15,204 nucleotides of DNA, from positions 1-15,204 of the forward strand of contig CAISYK010000229.1 of assembly GCA_903889605.1 (NCBI GenBank), given 5' to 3'. The notes beneath the pieces are model-generated. The model saw nothing but the letters and a program-made list of their open reading frames with translations, had not been told where the DNA came from and ran no database searches. The position numbers and the translations under genes are program-made. This document shows, piece after piece, positions 1 to 8,809 of the stretch; position 1 is the first letter of the stretch, and the number at the start of each line of letters is the position of its first letter. Source of the stretch: an uncultured Bacteroidota bacterium (GTDB lineage Bacteria; Bacteroidota; Bacteroidia; 2-12-FULL-35-15).

Positions 1-1490
1 CTCAATATCGAGAAGGCGTAAATCCTTTGGAAGACGAATCGCTAACGAATTATATTGTCCATAAAGTTGATATAACAAGGCTTACCAAAGAGAGCCTTGC
101 TGATACATCTCTTGGAACCAAAGAAATTGAACGATCAAAAAACATGTTTGTGCTTGGTTTACTTTTCTGGATGTTTGACAAACCGCTTGATCATACTTTA
201 AAGTTTATCGAAGAAAAATTTTCTAAAAAACCAGAGATTGCTTTAGCAAACAAGGCAACATTAAATGCCGGCTGGATTTATGGTGAAAATACAGAAATTT
301 TTAATATTCAGTTTAAAGTATCAGCCGCAAGACTCCCTGCCGGAACATATAGGAGTATCACCGGAAACCATGCTACTGCATTGGGATTAATAGCTGCTTC
401 TGAAAAATCAGGATTGCCGTTATTTCTTGGCTCATACCCTATTACACCAGCAACTGACATTTTGCATGAGTTATCAAAATACAAAGCAAATGGAGTAAAA
501 ACACTGCAGGCAGAAGATGAGATTGCAGGGATATGCTCTGCAATAGGAGCGTCATATGCTGGAAACCTGGCTGTAACAACTACTTCAGGCCCTGGAATGG
601 CTTTAAAAACTGAAGCTTTAGGTTTAGCAACTATGCTGGAGATACCTCTTGTTGTTGTAAACGTTCAGCGAGGCGGACCAAGTACAGGTTTGCCGACAAA
701 AACAGAACAAGCAGACTTGTTAATGGCAATGCATGGGCGGCATGGCGAAGCTCCGCTTCCGGTTATTGCCGCTTCGACACCTTCTGATTGTTTCACTATG
801 GCTTACGAAGCTTGCAGAATAGCTGTTGAGCATATGACCCCAGTAATTCTATTAACTGACGGATATATTGCAAACGGGTCTGAACCATGGCTTTTCCCTA
901 CAGAAGAACAGCTCGCAGAAATTCAAGTTGCGTTTTTAGATAAGATAAATTCAGATAACGGAATACTTCTTCCATACAAACGCAATGAGAAATTAGTGCG
1001 CCCATGGATTAAGCCAGGCACAAAAGGCTTAGAACACCGTATCGGCGGATTGGAAAAACAAAATGAAACAGGCAATGTTTCTTACGATCCGATTAACCAT
1101 GAGGTAATGGTAAAATTAAGAGCTGCAAAAATTGAGAAAATTGCAGATTATATTCCTCTTGCAAAGCCGGACAGCGGCAAAGAAAAAGCAAAACTTCTTG
1201 TATTAGGCTGGGGTTCTACTTCAGGCTCCATTAAAATGGCTGTCCGTGAATTAATTGAAGAAGGGTGCGATGTTGCACATGTTCATTTAAAATACATCAA
1301 TCCATTTCCAAAAAATCTGGGCGATTTATTGAAAGGATATGAAAAAGTGCTTATCCCTGAAATGAACTGCGGACAATTGCTGCAGCTGGTAAGATCCAAA
1401 TACATGGTGCCTGCAATTGGGTTCTCCAAAGTTCAAGGATTGCCTTTTACAACATCCGAATTAAAAGAAAAAATTAAAGAATTACTATAG
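1..1490 (+). CDS. korA: 2-oxoacid:ferredoxin oxidoreductase, alpha subunit with gamma domain (5' partial)
   Basis: This is the alpha subunit of a two-subunit 2-oxoacid:acceptor oxidoreductase. The enzyme oxidatively decarboxylates a 2-oxoacid with CoA and passes electrons to ferredoxin in the cytoplasm. The frame is open from base 3, so the true start lies outside the window; a TTG at 27 is an internal Leu codon. Visible residues 1 to about 100 resemble the end of the gamma domain fused to the N terminus in this family (family total about 600 residues, 495 visible here). The alpha domain follows: YPITPAT at 435-455, then QAEDEIAG, TSGPGMALK and QRGGPSTGLPT. The C-terminal domain includes LGWGSTSGS and the HLKYINPFP stretch. 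The gene ends 105 bp before korB. Substrate choice (2-oxoglutarate, pyruvate or branched-chain 2-oxoacids) cannot be fixed from sequence alone; korA is the most usual annotation for this type in Bacteroidetes. Confidence 0.93.
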   Translation, partial: QYREGVNPLEDESLTNYIVHKVDITRLTKESLADTSLGTKEIERSKNMFVLGLLFWMFDKPLDHTLKFIEEKFSKKPEIALANKATLNAGWIYGENTEIFNIQFKVSAARLPAGTYRSITGNHATALGLIAASEKSGLPLFLGSYPITPATDILHELSKYKANGVKTLQAEDEIAGICSAIGASYAGNLAVTTTSGPGMALKTEALGLATMLEIPLVVVNVQRGGPSTGLPTKTEQADLLMAMHGRHGEAPLPVIAASTPSDCFTMAYEACRIAVEHMTPVILLTDGYIANGSEPWLFPTEEQLAEIQVAFLDKINSDNGILLPYKRNEKLVRPWIKPGTKGLEHRIGGLEKQNETGNVSYDPINHEVMVKLRAAKIEKIADYIPLAKPDSGKEKAKLLVLGWGSTSGSIKMAVRELIEEGCDVAHVHLKYINPFPKNLGDLLKGYEKVLIPEMNCGQLLQLVRSKYMVPAIGFSKVQGLPFTTSELKEKIKELL

Positions 1491-1522
1491 TTATAGATAA
1501 TGAATAAAAAAGTACAGATCCG

Positions 1523-1540
1523 CAAATCATTATAGATTTG
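1523..1540. repeat. Inverted repeat between korA and korB
   Basis: CAAATC and GATTTG form perfect 6-bp arms around ATTATA. The repeat lies in the 105-bp gap between korA and korB. It could be a weak hairpin in the intercistronic mRNA or a protein site. No T-run follows it, so it is not a clear terminator, and no convincing TAnnTTTG promoter element was found in this gap. korA and korB are therefore most simply read as one transcript. Confidence 0.4.
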
Positions 1541-1595
1541 TAATCCGTAAGCAATAAGTTCTTAAAGATAAGCTATCTATACAATACTCAGACAA

Positions 1596-2625
1596 ATGGA
1601 AACAGTAGAAAATAAATTAACATCGAAAGATTATTCATCATCAATGGAAGTAAAATGGTGCCCGGGATGCGGCGACTATTCTATTTTAAAACAAGTGCAG
1701 ACAGTATTTCCTGATTTAGGCATTCCGAAAGAAAATTTCGCCTTTATTTCAGGTATAGGCTGTTCATCACGATTTACTTATTACATGGATACTTACGGTT
1801 TGCACAGCATCCACGGAAGAGCAGCTGCAATTGCATCAGGAGTAAAAGCCGCTAACCCTGATTTAAGTGTATGGATTGTTTCCGGCGATGGGGATGCACT
1901 TTCAATAGGGGGGAACCATTTTATCCACCTTATGCGTAAAAATTTCGATGTAAATTACCTTGTGTTTAATAATCAGATTTACAGTTTAACAAAAGGACAA
2001 TATTCACCTACATCCGAAAAAGGGAAAGTAACCAAATCCAGTCCTTATGGTTCAATCGAAGAGCCATTTAATCCTTCTGAATTAGCATTGGGTGCTAAAA
2101 GCTAGTTTTGTTGCACGCTCGCTTGACCGCGATCCTAAACACATGCAGGCTGTTTTGAAGCGCGCACATGCTCACAAAGGGACTTCATTTGTCGAGATTT
2201 ACCAAAACTGTCCGGTTTTTAATGATGCTGCATTTTTCGCGTTCTCTGATAAAGAAACAAAAAAAGAAGAAGCGGTTTTTCTTGAACACGGCAAACCATT
2301 AATTTTTGGACAAAATGATGAGAAAGGTATCAAGTTTGAAGGTATAACCCCCGTCATTGTTAATATTAAGGAAAGCGGAATTTCTCCAAATGATTTGTGG
2401 ATACATGATGAGAAAGACAAAACAAAAGCAAACATTATTTCCCGCTTTTTTGATACAACATTTAATGATGTTAATTTCCCTCGTCCTTTCGGAATTATTT
2501 ATGCTTCTGAAAGAGACATATATGATGAAAATTTGGTAAATCAAATAAACACCGTTACTGCAAAGAAAGGGAAAACTCCTTTAAACAAAATATTATCAGG
2601 CGAGAAAACTTGGCAGATAGCATAG
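1596..2625 (+). pseudogene. korB: 2-oxoacid:ferredoxin oxidoreductase, beta subunit, frameshifted
   Basis: This is the thiamine-diphosphate-binding beta subunit, partner of korA. Frame one (1596-2105) encodes CPGCGD at residues 22-27, Cys56, GDGD at 97-100 and NNQIY at 125-129, the last two being the usual ThDP/Mg site. It then reads GSIEEPFNPSELALGAK and hits TAG at 2103. The family sequence continues in the +1 frame from 2101 (ASFVARSLDRDPKHM) to the TAG that ends at 2625. Removing one A from the run at 2097-2100 restores a 342-residue protein of normal family length. In two-subunit enzymes the [4Fe-4S] cluster is held by four cysteines. Here Cys22, Cys25 and Cys56 lie before the break, and the likely fourth (Cys205 in the repaired numbering, in QNC) lies after it. 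As written, the first fragment cannot hold a full cluster. The rest of the gene is undamaged, so this is a sequencing error or a very recent mutation. Confidence 0.9.
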
Positions 2626-2710
2626 GGAATTTGAAAATGATGTGATTTGAAAAAGAAATTATTAAACATTACAGCATTTTAAAAATCTGTTTTTAAATTT
2701 TATAGCTGCT

Positions 2711-3241
2711 ATGAAAAGCCCGGTTAAAGTTTTATTTGATGAGCATGAGATTATCCAATCGGCTATCGGTATTGCAAAGGAAGCTGAAATACTGATAGCA
2801 AAGGATGGAATAATATACGAAAATACTGTCAGGAAATTGATTAGTTTTTTCAGGGAATATGCTGATCAATACCACCATTTTAAGGAAGAGCAAATTCTTT
2901 TTCCTGAGATGAGTAAAAAAAATGAATTACTTGAAGACGGCGTTTTAAAAGAAATGTTTGAGAATCATTCTGACTTCCGCAGTATGATAAAAAGCATTGA
3001 AATATTTCTGGATAGTAAAGATTATAAAGAAGCGCAGCAACAGCTCAATACCTATACTGAAACATTACTCGATCACATTGCCGTTGAAAATGAAGAGGTA
3101 TTTCAGATGGCTGAAGCTCTTTTTGATGATGCAGAACTTGAAAAAATATATTTCAGGTTTGAAGATTGTGACCGGGAGTTAGGCGAATCAAATAAAGTCA
3201 ACCTCGTAAATCAGCTTAAAAAAACACAAAACAGCTTTTGA
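2711..3241 (+). CDS. Hemerythrin/HHE cation-binding domain protein
   Basis: This is a 176-residue cytoplasmic helical protein with the HHE pattern of a diiron four-helix bundle. His12 is in DEHE, His55/His56 are in YHHFKEE with Glu60 four residues after His56, His86 is in ENHSDF, and His122 is in DHIAVENEE with Glu126 four residues later. These are the expected iron ligands. It has no signal peptide. The N-terminal ScdA-type domain of the iron-sulfur repair protein RIC/YtfE is absent. Family members bind O2 or NO, or handle iron; which applies here cannot be told. It starts 85 bp after korB in the same direction and may share its transcript, which would fit protection of an oxygen-sensitive iron-sulfur enzyme (inference). 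The last 30 or so residues lie outside the domain and are unrecognised. Confidence 0.85.
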   Translation: MKSPVKVLFDEHEIIQSAIGIAKEAEILIAKDGIIYENTVRKLISFFREYADQYHHFKEEQILFPEMSKKNELLEDGVLKEMFENHSDFRSMIKSIEIFLDSKDYKEAQQQLNTYTETLLDHIAVENEEVFQMAEALFDDAELEKIYFRFEDCDRELGESNKVNLVNQLKKTQNSF

Positions 3242-3271
3242 TTTATTAAAAACAACAGGTATCCTAATATA

Positions 3272-3293
3272 GTACACAGTAAATACTGTTTAC
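3272..3293. promoter_or_regulatory. 22-bp palindrome, possible operator
   Basis: ACAGTA and TACTGT are perfect 6-bp arms around AA (3276-3289). One mismatched pair follows on each side, then GTA and TAC pair again, giving 9 of 10 matched positions per arm. The 2-bp centre is too tight for a good RNA hairpin and there is no T-run, so a dimeric DNA-binding protein site is more likely than a terminator. It sits 30 bp after the hemerythrin stop and about 170 bp before the first beta-helix gene. Confidence 0.4.
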
Positions 3294-3355
3294 GAATATT
3301 TTCTAATAGTTGAATGTAATGGGGGGCATAAATCAGCTTAATTCGCATTTCATGG

Positions 3356-3384
3356 TTGTTATGCTGAAAGTCCTGTAACTTTTG
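3356..3384 (+). promoter_or_regulatory. Weak candidate promoter for the beta-helix genes
   Basis: TTG at 3356-3358 is followed 17 bp later by TAACTTTTG (3376-3384). This resembles the Bacteroidetes pattern TTG, 17-23 bp, TAnnTTTG, but with one extra base or one mismatch in the -7 element. It would put transcription start about 75 bp before the ATG at 3465. The rest of the 223-bp gap holds only the palindrome at 3272-3293. Confidence 0.25.
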
Positions 3385-3464
3385 TTTATAAACTCCGGCA
3401 GATAGGCCGATTAAAAACAAACATACTAATTGCAGAATTCGAACTCTTTTCTAACAACAAAAAA

Positions 3465-5426
3465 ATGAAAACAAAAATTTTATTATTCAGTCTCGCAATG
3501 CTCTGTTATTGCAGTGCAGTGCTAAATGCACAAACCAATGTAAACGGCATAATATCCGTTGATACTACTTGGACCTTAGCTGGAAGCCCTTATATAATAA
3601 CTGGAAATACTTTAGTCAATGCAGGTATTACTCTTACAATTAATGCAGGGGTTACAGTTAAATTTGACACACTGACAGCACTGCAGATCAACGGAGAATT
3701 ATTAGCCAGGGGTACCAGCAGCAATAAAATTACTTTTACTTCAAATGAATCATCCCCAGCCGCAGGTAACTGGAGCTTTATATTTTTCAGTAATTCCAGT
3801 ATAGATGCAGTCTTTGATATGAATGACGCCTATTACAGCGGCTCAATACTTGAATATTGTATTATTGAATACGCCGGCGGAGGAACAGGGACTTCAGGTG
3901 CATTAAAGATGGATAACGCTCACCCGTTTATTAATCACTGCGCAATTCAGCATAACGCAGCATCCGGGATTTACGCCATAAACCTAACTGGAGCACTTAA
4001 AATAAGAAACAATACTATCAGCTATAATACATCAGATATCGGCGGAGGAATATATATTACCGGCGGTCATACGGCAATAACCAGTAATACTATTCAAAAC
4101 AATCATGCGGCAGGTTATTTAGGCTTTGGCGGCGGTGGAATTTTTATTGATTTAGATACAAGCTATATCTTTAATAATGTGATTTCAGATAATACAGCGG
4201 CCACGTCAGGTGCTTCTACCGGAGGCGGAGGAATATATATACGCGAAGGAAATTCAACAATATTCAAAAATATTATTAGAAATAATACGGCACTCGGCGC
4301 TTTCCCTGGTTACGGGGGAGGAGTACAAATATTCTTAAGCACAGCAGTTATATCGGACAATGCAATCACAAATAACAGCGGAGGTTACGGCGGCGGAATC
4401 TATGGCGGAAACCAAATATTTAACAACAGCATATGCGGAAATACTGCCTATAGAAGCGGTGCGATTCATGGCGTAAACAATATTTCAAACAATTCTATTA
4501 TCAATAATTCGGCTCAAAATGCAGCTGCTGTTGATCCTGGTGATGACATTTCCGGTGTATTTGCATATAATACCATTATAGGAAATAAGGCAAATGATAC
4601 AGCTCCCGTGTATACAATACGTTTAGCCACTCATCCTTTATTTAATTACAATAATATTTATAACAATAATACCACTTACGAATTATCTAATGCCAATGCC
4701 AATACAACTGCTAACCTTGACGCAAAAAACAATTGGTGGGGCACATCTTCAGATGCACAGGTTCAGGCAAAAATTTTCGATTGGGCTGATGATGCGTCAT
4801 TAGGAATTGTTGATTATTTGCCTTTTTCAACAAGCATAAGAACTGACGCACCCATTTCACCGCCGGCAGGGGCGACTATGCTCGAAAGTACAGGGCAGAT
4901 TGTTTTAAACTGGACTGCTAATACCGAATCTGACCTTGCCGGATACAAAGTGTATTGGGGAACAACAAATGATTACCCTTTTGCAAATTCTATAGATGTT
5001 GGAAATGTTACGTCATATACTATTACCGGACTTTCAGCAGGGACGCACTTCGTTGGTGTCACAGCATACGATAATACAGCAGATACAGTTGCTGATGACA
5101 TAAACACTATTGTAAATGAAAAGCAATGTACTGGTAATGAAAGCTGGTACGCATCTCCGGTTTCAACAGTTGGAATAAATGATCATACATTAGGCGGCGA
5201 AATTACTAACGTTTATCCAAACCCTACCAGTGGTGGTTTCACATTAACAATACCGCCCGATGCGACGCAAATTCAAATTTATAATTCTTTAGGGCAAATA
5301 GTGCAGAAAACAAAAGCCGACAGACAAACTAAAATTGATTTGGAACTTAAATATAACGGAACTTATTTTATAAAAGTAATTACTGATAAACAAATAATAA
5401 CGAAAAAAATAATTGTGTGCAAATAA
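3465..5426 (+). CDS. Secreted parallel beta-helix protein with FN3-like and type IX sorting domains
   Basis: This is a 653-residue exported protein. A signal peptide covers residues 1-22 (cleavage likely after LNA, before Gln23). Residues of about 25-450 form a right-handed parallel beta-helix built from Asn/Gly-rich coils such as NNTI, SDNTA and GGGIYI. The helix ends with NNWWGTSSDA and DYLPF, a common closing segment of such helices. An FN3-like module follows at about 465-543 (LNWTANTESDLAGYKVYWG). A C-terminal type IX secretion domain lies at about 580-653 (VYPNPTSGGF, then IYNSLGQIV, GTYFIKV and a basic end). The protein should therefore cross the outer membrane and be released or anchored. 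Pectate-lyase-type or other polysaccharide-acting helices look similar, but I see no catalytic residues that would name an enzyme. It is followed 83 bp later by a longer protein of the same design. Confidence 0.88.
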   Translation: MKTKILLFSLAMLCYCSAVLNAQTNVNGIISVDTTWTLAGSPYIITGNTLVNAGITLTINAGVTVKFDTLTALQINGELLARGTSSNKITFTSNESSPAAGNWSFIFFSNSSIDAVFDMNDAYYSGSILEYCIIEYAGGGTGTSGALKMDNAHPFINHCAIQHNAASGIYAINLTGALKIRNNTISYNTSDIGGGIYITGGHTAITSNTIQNNHAAGYLGFGGGGIFIDLDTSYIFNNVISDNTAATSGASTGGGGIYIREGNSTIFKNIIRNNTALGAFPGYGGGVQIFLSTAVISDNAITNNSGGYGGGIYGGNQIFNNSICGNTAYRSGAIHGVNNISNNSIINNSAQNAAAVDPGDDISGVFAYNTIIGNKANDTAPVYTIRLATHPLFNYNNIYNNNTTYELSNANANTTANLDAKNNWWGTSSDAQVQAKIFDWADDASLGIVDYLPFSTSIRTDAPISPPAGATMLESTGQIVLNWTANTESDLAGYKVYWGTTNDYPFANSIDVGNVTSYTITGLSAGTHFVGVTAYDNTADTVADDINTIVNEKQCTGNESWYASPVSTVGINDHTLGGEITNVYPNPTSGGFTLTIPPDATQIQIYNSLGQIVQKTKADRQTKIDLELKYNGTYFIKVITDKQIITKKIIVCK

Positions 5427-5509
5427 CCACGGCAGTTAAATAAGCAAGGTGTGCATTGAAAAGAAAAACAGTGACAATTATTTTAATATTTGCTGCAAAC
5501 ATTTAAGCA

Positions 5510-8500
5510 ATGAAAAAAATATTTTTACTTACAATTGTATTATCCAGCATAATTTCTTTTAAAATAAGTGCACTAACTAATGTGCCGTCAGGTTCTGTAA
5601 GCGGAACATGGACACTCACCGGTTCGCCGTATTTAATACAAGGCAATATCCTTATACTAAACGATTCAACCCTCACTATTCAGCCTGGTGTTACCGTAAA
5701 TTTTCAGGGTGCTTTTAAGTTTAATATTCAAGGACGGCTGCTTGCCGTCGGCACTTTAACTGACACAATTACTTTTACTGCAGCCAATACCGCAAACGGG
5801 TGGAAAGGAATACGTTTTGATAACACGCCTTCAGCAAATGACACGTCTAAAATAACGTTCTGTAAAATACAAAATGGAAAAGCCACAGGTTCTTCGCCGG
5901 ATTTTTATGGAGGAGCTATTTATTTTAATAATGTCTCCAAAACCATAGTGTCGAAATGCCGTATTTTTAACTGTAAAGGGTATTACGGAGCCGGAATTTA
6001 CTGCAGTAATTATAACTGCAGCCCAATTATTTCAGATAACATCATTTCCAACAATACGAATATTTCAGGCGGAGGTGGTGCAATTTATTGTGACTACGGA
6101 AGCAGTCCCACCATTTCTTACAACAAAATTTTCAATAATTCTGCTGTTGGTGCTGGAAATGCAGGCGGTGGAATTACTTGTACAGGCAGCAGCCCTGCCA
6201 TTACCGGCAACACTATTACCTATAACACAACAGAAATGAATGGGGGAGGGATAAATTGTTCAGGCTGCGGCGCTGTTATTTCAAACAATATTATTTCTAA
6301 TAACACAGCATCAGCTTATAGCGGAGATGGCGGCGGCATTTATTGCGGAAGCATCAGTCACCCTTCTTTCAAAGGAAATTTTATTTACAATAACTCAGCT
6401 ATCAAAGGAGGAGGCATTTTTTTTACATCTTCGGCAAACGCTTTGATATCTGATGATATCATTTGTAATAACACAGCTTCCGCTTCCGGAGGCGGAATAT
6501 ATTGCGAAAGCGGAAGTATCCCAATTATACAAAATTCAACTATTACTAATAACAGCGCGGTAAATGGCGGGTCATTATACTGCATTGGATCCTCCCATCC
6601 GGTTTTCCGCAACTGCGTTTTATTCGGAAACACCGCAAGTACAAGTGGTGCGGAAGCCTTTCTGGATGATGAAGCCAGTGACCCGGATTTTTTTTACTGT
6701 GATGTGCTGGGCGGTTCAGGGGCTTTTGATGTAAATGGAAACTATTATTCCGGCATTTATCAGAACAATATCAATATCAACCCTCTGTTTGTTTCTCCTT
6801 CAGGAGGAAGCGGCCAAAGTTTTAATGGCGGCACCGCCGACTGGTCATTGCAGAATAACTCACCTTGTATTGATGCCGGTGATCCAAATGATTCGACTTC
6901 AGGATTAGATATTGCAGGTAATCCGCGTTTAAATGTCTGCCGTATAGATATGGGTGCTTATGAATATCAAATCGGAATACCTTTTGCGGTTTCCCTTAAT
7001 ATTTCGCATCCTATTCCTTGTCATTTAGCGACAGGAGAATTAGAAGCTATTGTTATCAGCGGAACCGGCCCTTATACTTATCTTTGGAGCGATGGGCAAA
7101 CAACTGAAAAAGCTGCAGGGCTTACTGCAGGTGATTATTCAGTTACTGTTTCTCAAGCAGCAGGCGGGTGCTCAATTACAAAAAGCATAACACTCCCTCA
7201 AACATGGACTATATTAATATATCCTGATGCCGGACCTGATAAAACAATAATTTGCGGCGGGACAGCCCAACTGGACCTTACTCTAAATTATACCGGAACC
7301 GGGACTCCAACATTTATTTGGGAGCCGTCAACAGGACTAAATAATGACACTATTTATAATCCAACGTCAACTGTTACAAGCAGCACAAAATATTCGGTAA
7401 CCGTTACCACTCCTAATGGCTGCATAAGAACGGACAGCGTGATGGTTTTTGTAGATTCATTAACAGTCAATGCAGGAATTGACAAAACAATTATATGCGA
7501 TGGAACTGGGCAGTTAGATTATGCTGCATCAAATTACACAGGAACAGGCCCTTTACTTTATAAATGGTCGCCTGCGGTGGGTCTTAATTACGATACTATA
7601 CCAAATCCTATTTTAACTTTAACAAATGATACGGCATATATGGTTAGAATAACAACTCAGAATGGCTGCACAGCTTTTGACAGTGTTAAAGTATTTGTTA
7701 ATCCGCTGACGATTTCAGCCAGCAGCAGCATTATTATGTGCGGTGACAGCGCTGTTTTGAGTACAAGCACAAATTATACTGGAAATGACTCCCTGACATA
7801 TTCCTGGGTTCCGGCAGCCGCTCTTAACAGCTCAACTATTGCAAATCCTTTAGCTTATGCTGATTCAAATCAAACTTATAGTGTTACAGTTCAGACTCCC
7901 AATGGATGCGCTGCCGGCGCGAATGTGAATGTTATGCCTTCTTCGATGAATGCTCCTGAAATTTGTATTGCTGGAGTTGACAGTTCAAATAAAAATTTAA
8001 TTGTATGGAACAAGGCGTTGTCAGCAGCAATTGATTCATTTTACATTTTCAGGGAAACCAATATTTCAAATGCATATCAAAAAATAGGCACTGTAAGTTA
8101 TGACAGCATGAGTGTTTTTGCTGATGTTAATTCGTATCCTTCTGTTCAATCAAACAAATATAAAATTTCAATAAAAGATAAATGCGGTCTCGAATCAAAT
8201 ACAAGCACTCCGCATAAAACCATGCATCTGTCAATTAACCAGGGAATGGGAACTTCGTGGAATTTAATCTGGGATCCATATCAGGGCTTTACTGTATCCA
8301 CCTATAATGTTTACAGGGGAACAGTTCCTGATAATCTGCAGTTAATCGGAACTTCATCGGGAAGCAATACGCAGTATACTGACTTAACGCCTCCTGCCGG
8401 ATACTTGTATTATCAAGTGGAAGTGGTGAGTCCCAGCTTCTGCAATCCTACAAGATCTTACAACTCTTCCCGCTCGAATATTTCAACGAATAACCCAAGC

Positions 8501-8761
8501 GGAATTACTGATTATTCAGCCGAAAACGAATTATTTTCAATCTATCCTAACCCCTCAGATGGTAATATTACAATTGAAATATTATCGTCCAATAAAGGTG
8601 AAGAAATTTTAATATACAATCTTCAAGGACAAATTATACTGCAGCAAATACTGCAGGAAGAAAAAACCGTAATTAATGTTTCAGCATTTTCCAAAGGAAT
8701 ATATTTTATTGAAATGAAAACAGGAAAGGGAATTGCTTTTAAGAAATTAATAAAAAAATAG
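5510..8761 (+). CDS. Large secreted beta-helix/PKD-like protein with type IX sorting domain
   Basis: This is a 1083-residue exported protein. A signal peptide spans residues 1 to about 21 (cut near KISA). A beta-helix (about 25-420) has coils ending GGGIYC or GGGITC, so Cys recurs at the same place in most coils. A segment at about 423-487 (NPLF, then SPCIDAGDP, IAGNPR and DMGAYEY) matches the 'choice-of-anchor Q' ending common after such helices. An SprB-like repeat (about 490-565, YLWSDGQTTEKAAGLTAGDY) follows. Then come three PKD-like Ig repeats (about 572-807), each running from an II(M)C segment through W.P to TPNGC or TQNGC. Two FN3-like modules (about 814-980) come next, then a type IX sorting domain (about 1009-1083, SIYPNPSDGN, IYNLQGQII, GIYFIEMKTGK). 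The likely role is a cell-surface or released adhesin, or a carbohydrate-binding protein. No enzyme activity can be assigned. Confidence 0.88.
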   Translation: MKKIFLLTIVLSSIISFKISALTNVPSGSVSGTWTLTGSPYLIQGNILILNDSTLTIQPGVTVNFQGAFKFNIQGRLLAVGTLTDTITFTAANTANGWKGIRFDNTPSANDTSKITFCKIQNGKATGSSPDFYGGAIYFNNVSKTIVSKCRIFNCKGYYGAGIYCSNYNCSPIISDNIISNNTNISGGGGAIYCDYGSSPTISYNKIFNNSAVGAGNAGGGITCTGSSPAITGNTITYNTTEMNGGGINCSGCGAVISNNIISNNTASAYSGDGGGIYCGSISHPSFKGNFIYNNSAIKGGGIFFTSSANALISDDIICNNTASASGGGIYCESGSIPIIQNSTITNNSAVNGGSLYCIGSSHPVFRNCVLFGNTASTSGAEAFLDDEASDPDFFYCDVLGGSGAFDVNGNYYSGIYQNNININPLFVSPSGGSGQSFNGGTADWSLQNNSPCIDAGDPNDSTSGLDIAGNPRLNVCRIDMGAYEYQIGIPFAVSLNISHPIPCHLATGELEAIVISGTGPYTYLWSDGQTTEKAAGLTAGDYSVTVSQAAGGCSITKSITLPQTWTILIYPDAGPDKTIICGGTAQLDLTLNYTGTGTPTFIWEPSTGLNNDTIYNPTSTVTSSTKYSVTVTTPNGCIRTDSVMVFVDSLTVNAGIDKTIICDGTGQLDYAASNYTGTGPLLYKWSPAVGLNYDTIPNPILTLTNDTAYMVRITTQNGCTAFDSVKVFVNPLTISASSSIIMCGDSAVLSTSTNYTGNDSLTYSWVPAAALNSSTIANPLAYADSNQTYSVTVQTPNGCAAGANVNVMPSSMNAPEICIAGVDSSNKNLIVWNKALSAAIDSFYIFRETNISNAYQKIGTVSYDSMSVFADVNSYPSVQSNKYKISIKDKCGLESNTSTPHKTMHLSINQGMGTSWNLIWDPYQGFTVSTYNVYRGTVPDNLQLIGTSSGSNTQYTDLTPPAGYLYYQVEVVSPSFCNPTRSYNSSRSNISTNNPSGITDYSAENELFSIYPNPSDGNITIEILSSNKGEEILIYNLQGQIILQQILQEEKTVINVSAFSKGIYFIEMKTGKGIAFKKLIKK

Positions 8762-8809
8762 GCAGTAAAGCAAAAATCATTCTTAACCTGAAATAATACA
8801 AATAAACAG

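Noticed and set aside
2097..2105. Programmed frameshifting as an explanation of the korB break
   Set aside because: The join needs a +1 shift at a short A4 run with no known slippery signal, and this family is not known for recoding. An indel or sequencing error is simpler.
2199..2544. Short reading frames on both strands inside the second half of korB
   Set aside because: They overlap strongly conserved korB coding sequence and have no family-like protein features; they are shadows.
3211..3420. Minus-strand 69-residue reading frame after the hemerythrin gene
   Set aside because: It overlaps the end of the hemerythrin gene antisense, covers the palindrome, and shows no recognisable protein character.
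3900..6600. CRISPR-like or DNA tandem repeat in the Gly/Asn-rich region
   Set aside because: The periodicity is protein coil repetition with divergent codons and variable spacing, not identical DNA repeats.
3465..8761. Calling the beta-helix proteins pectate lyases or other named polysaccharide enzymes
   Set aside because: Only the helix fold is evident; no catalytic motif could be identified.
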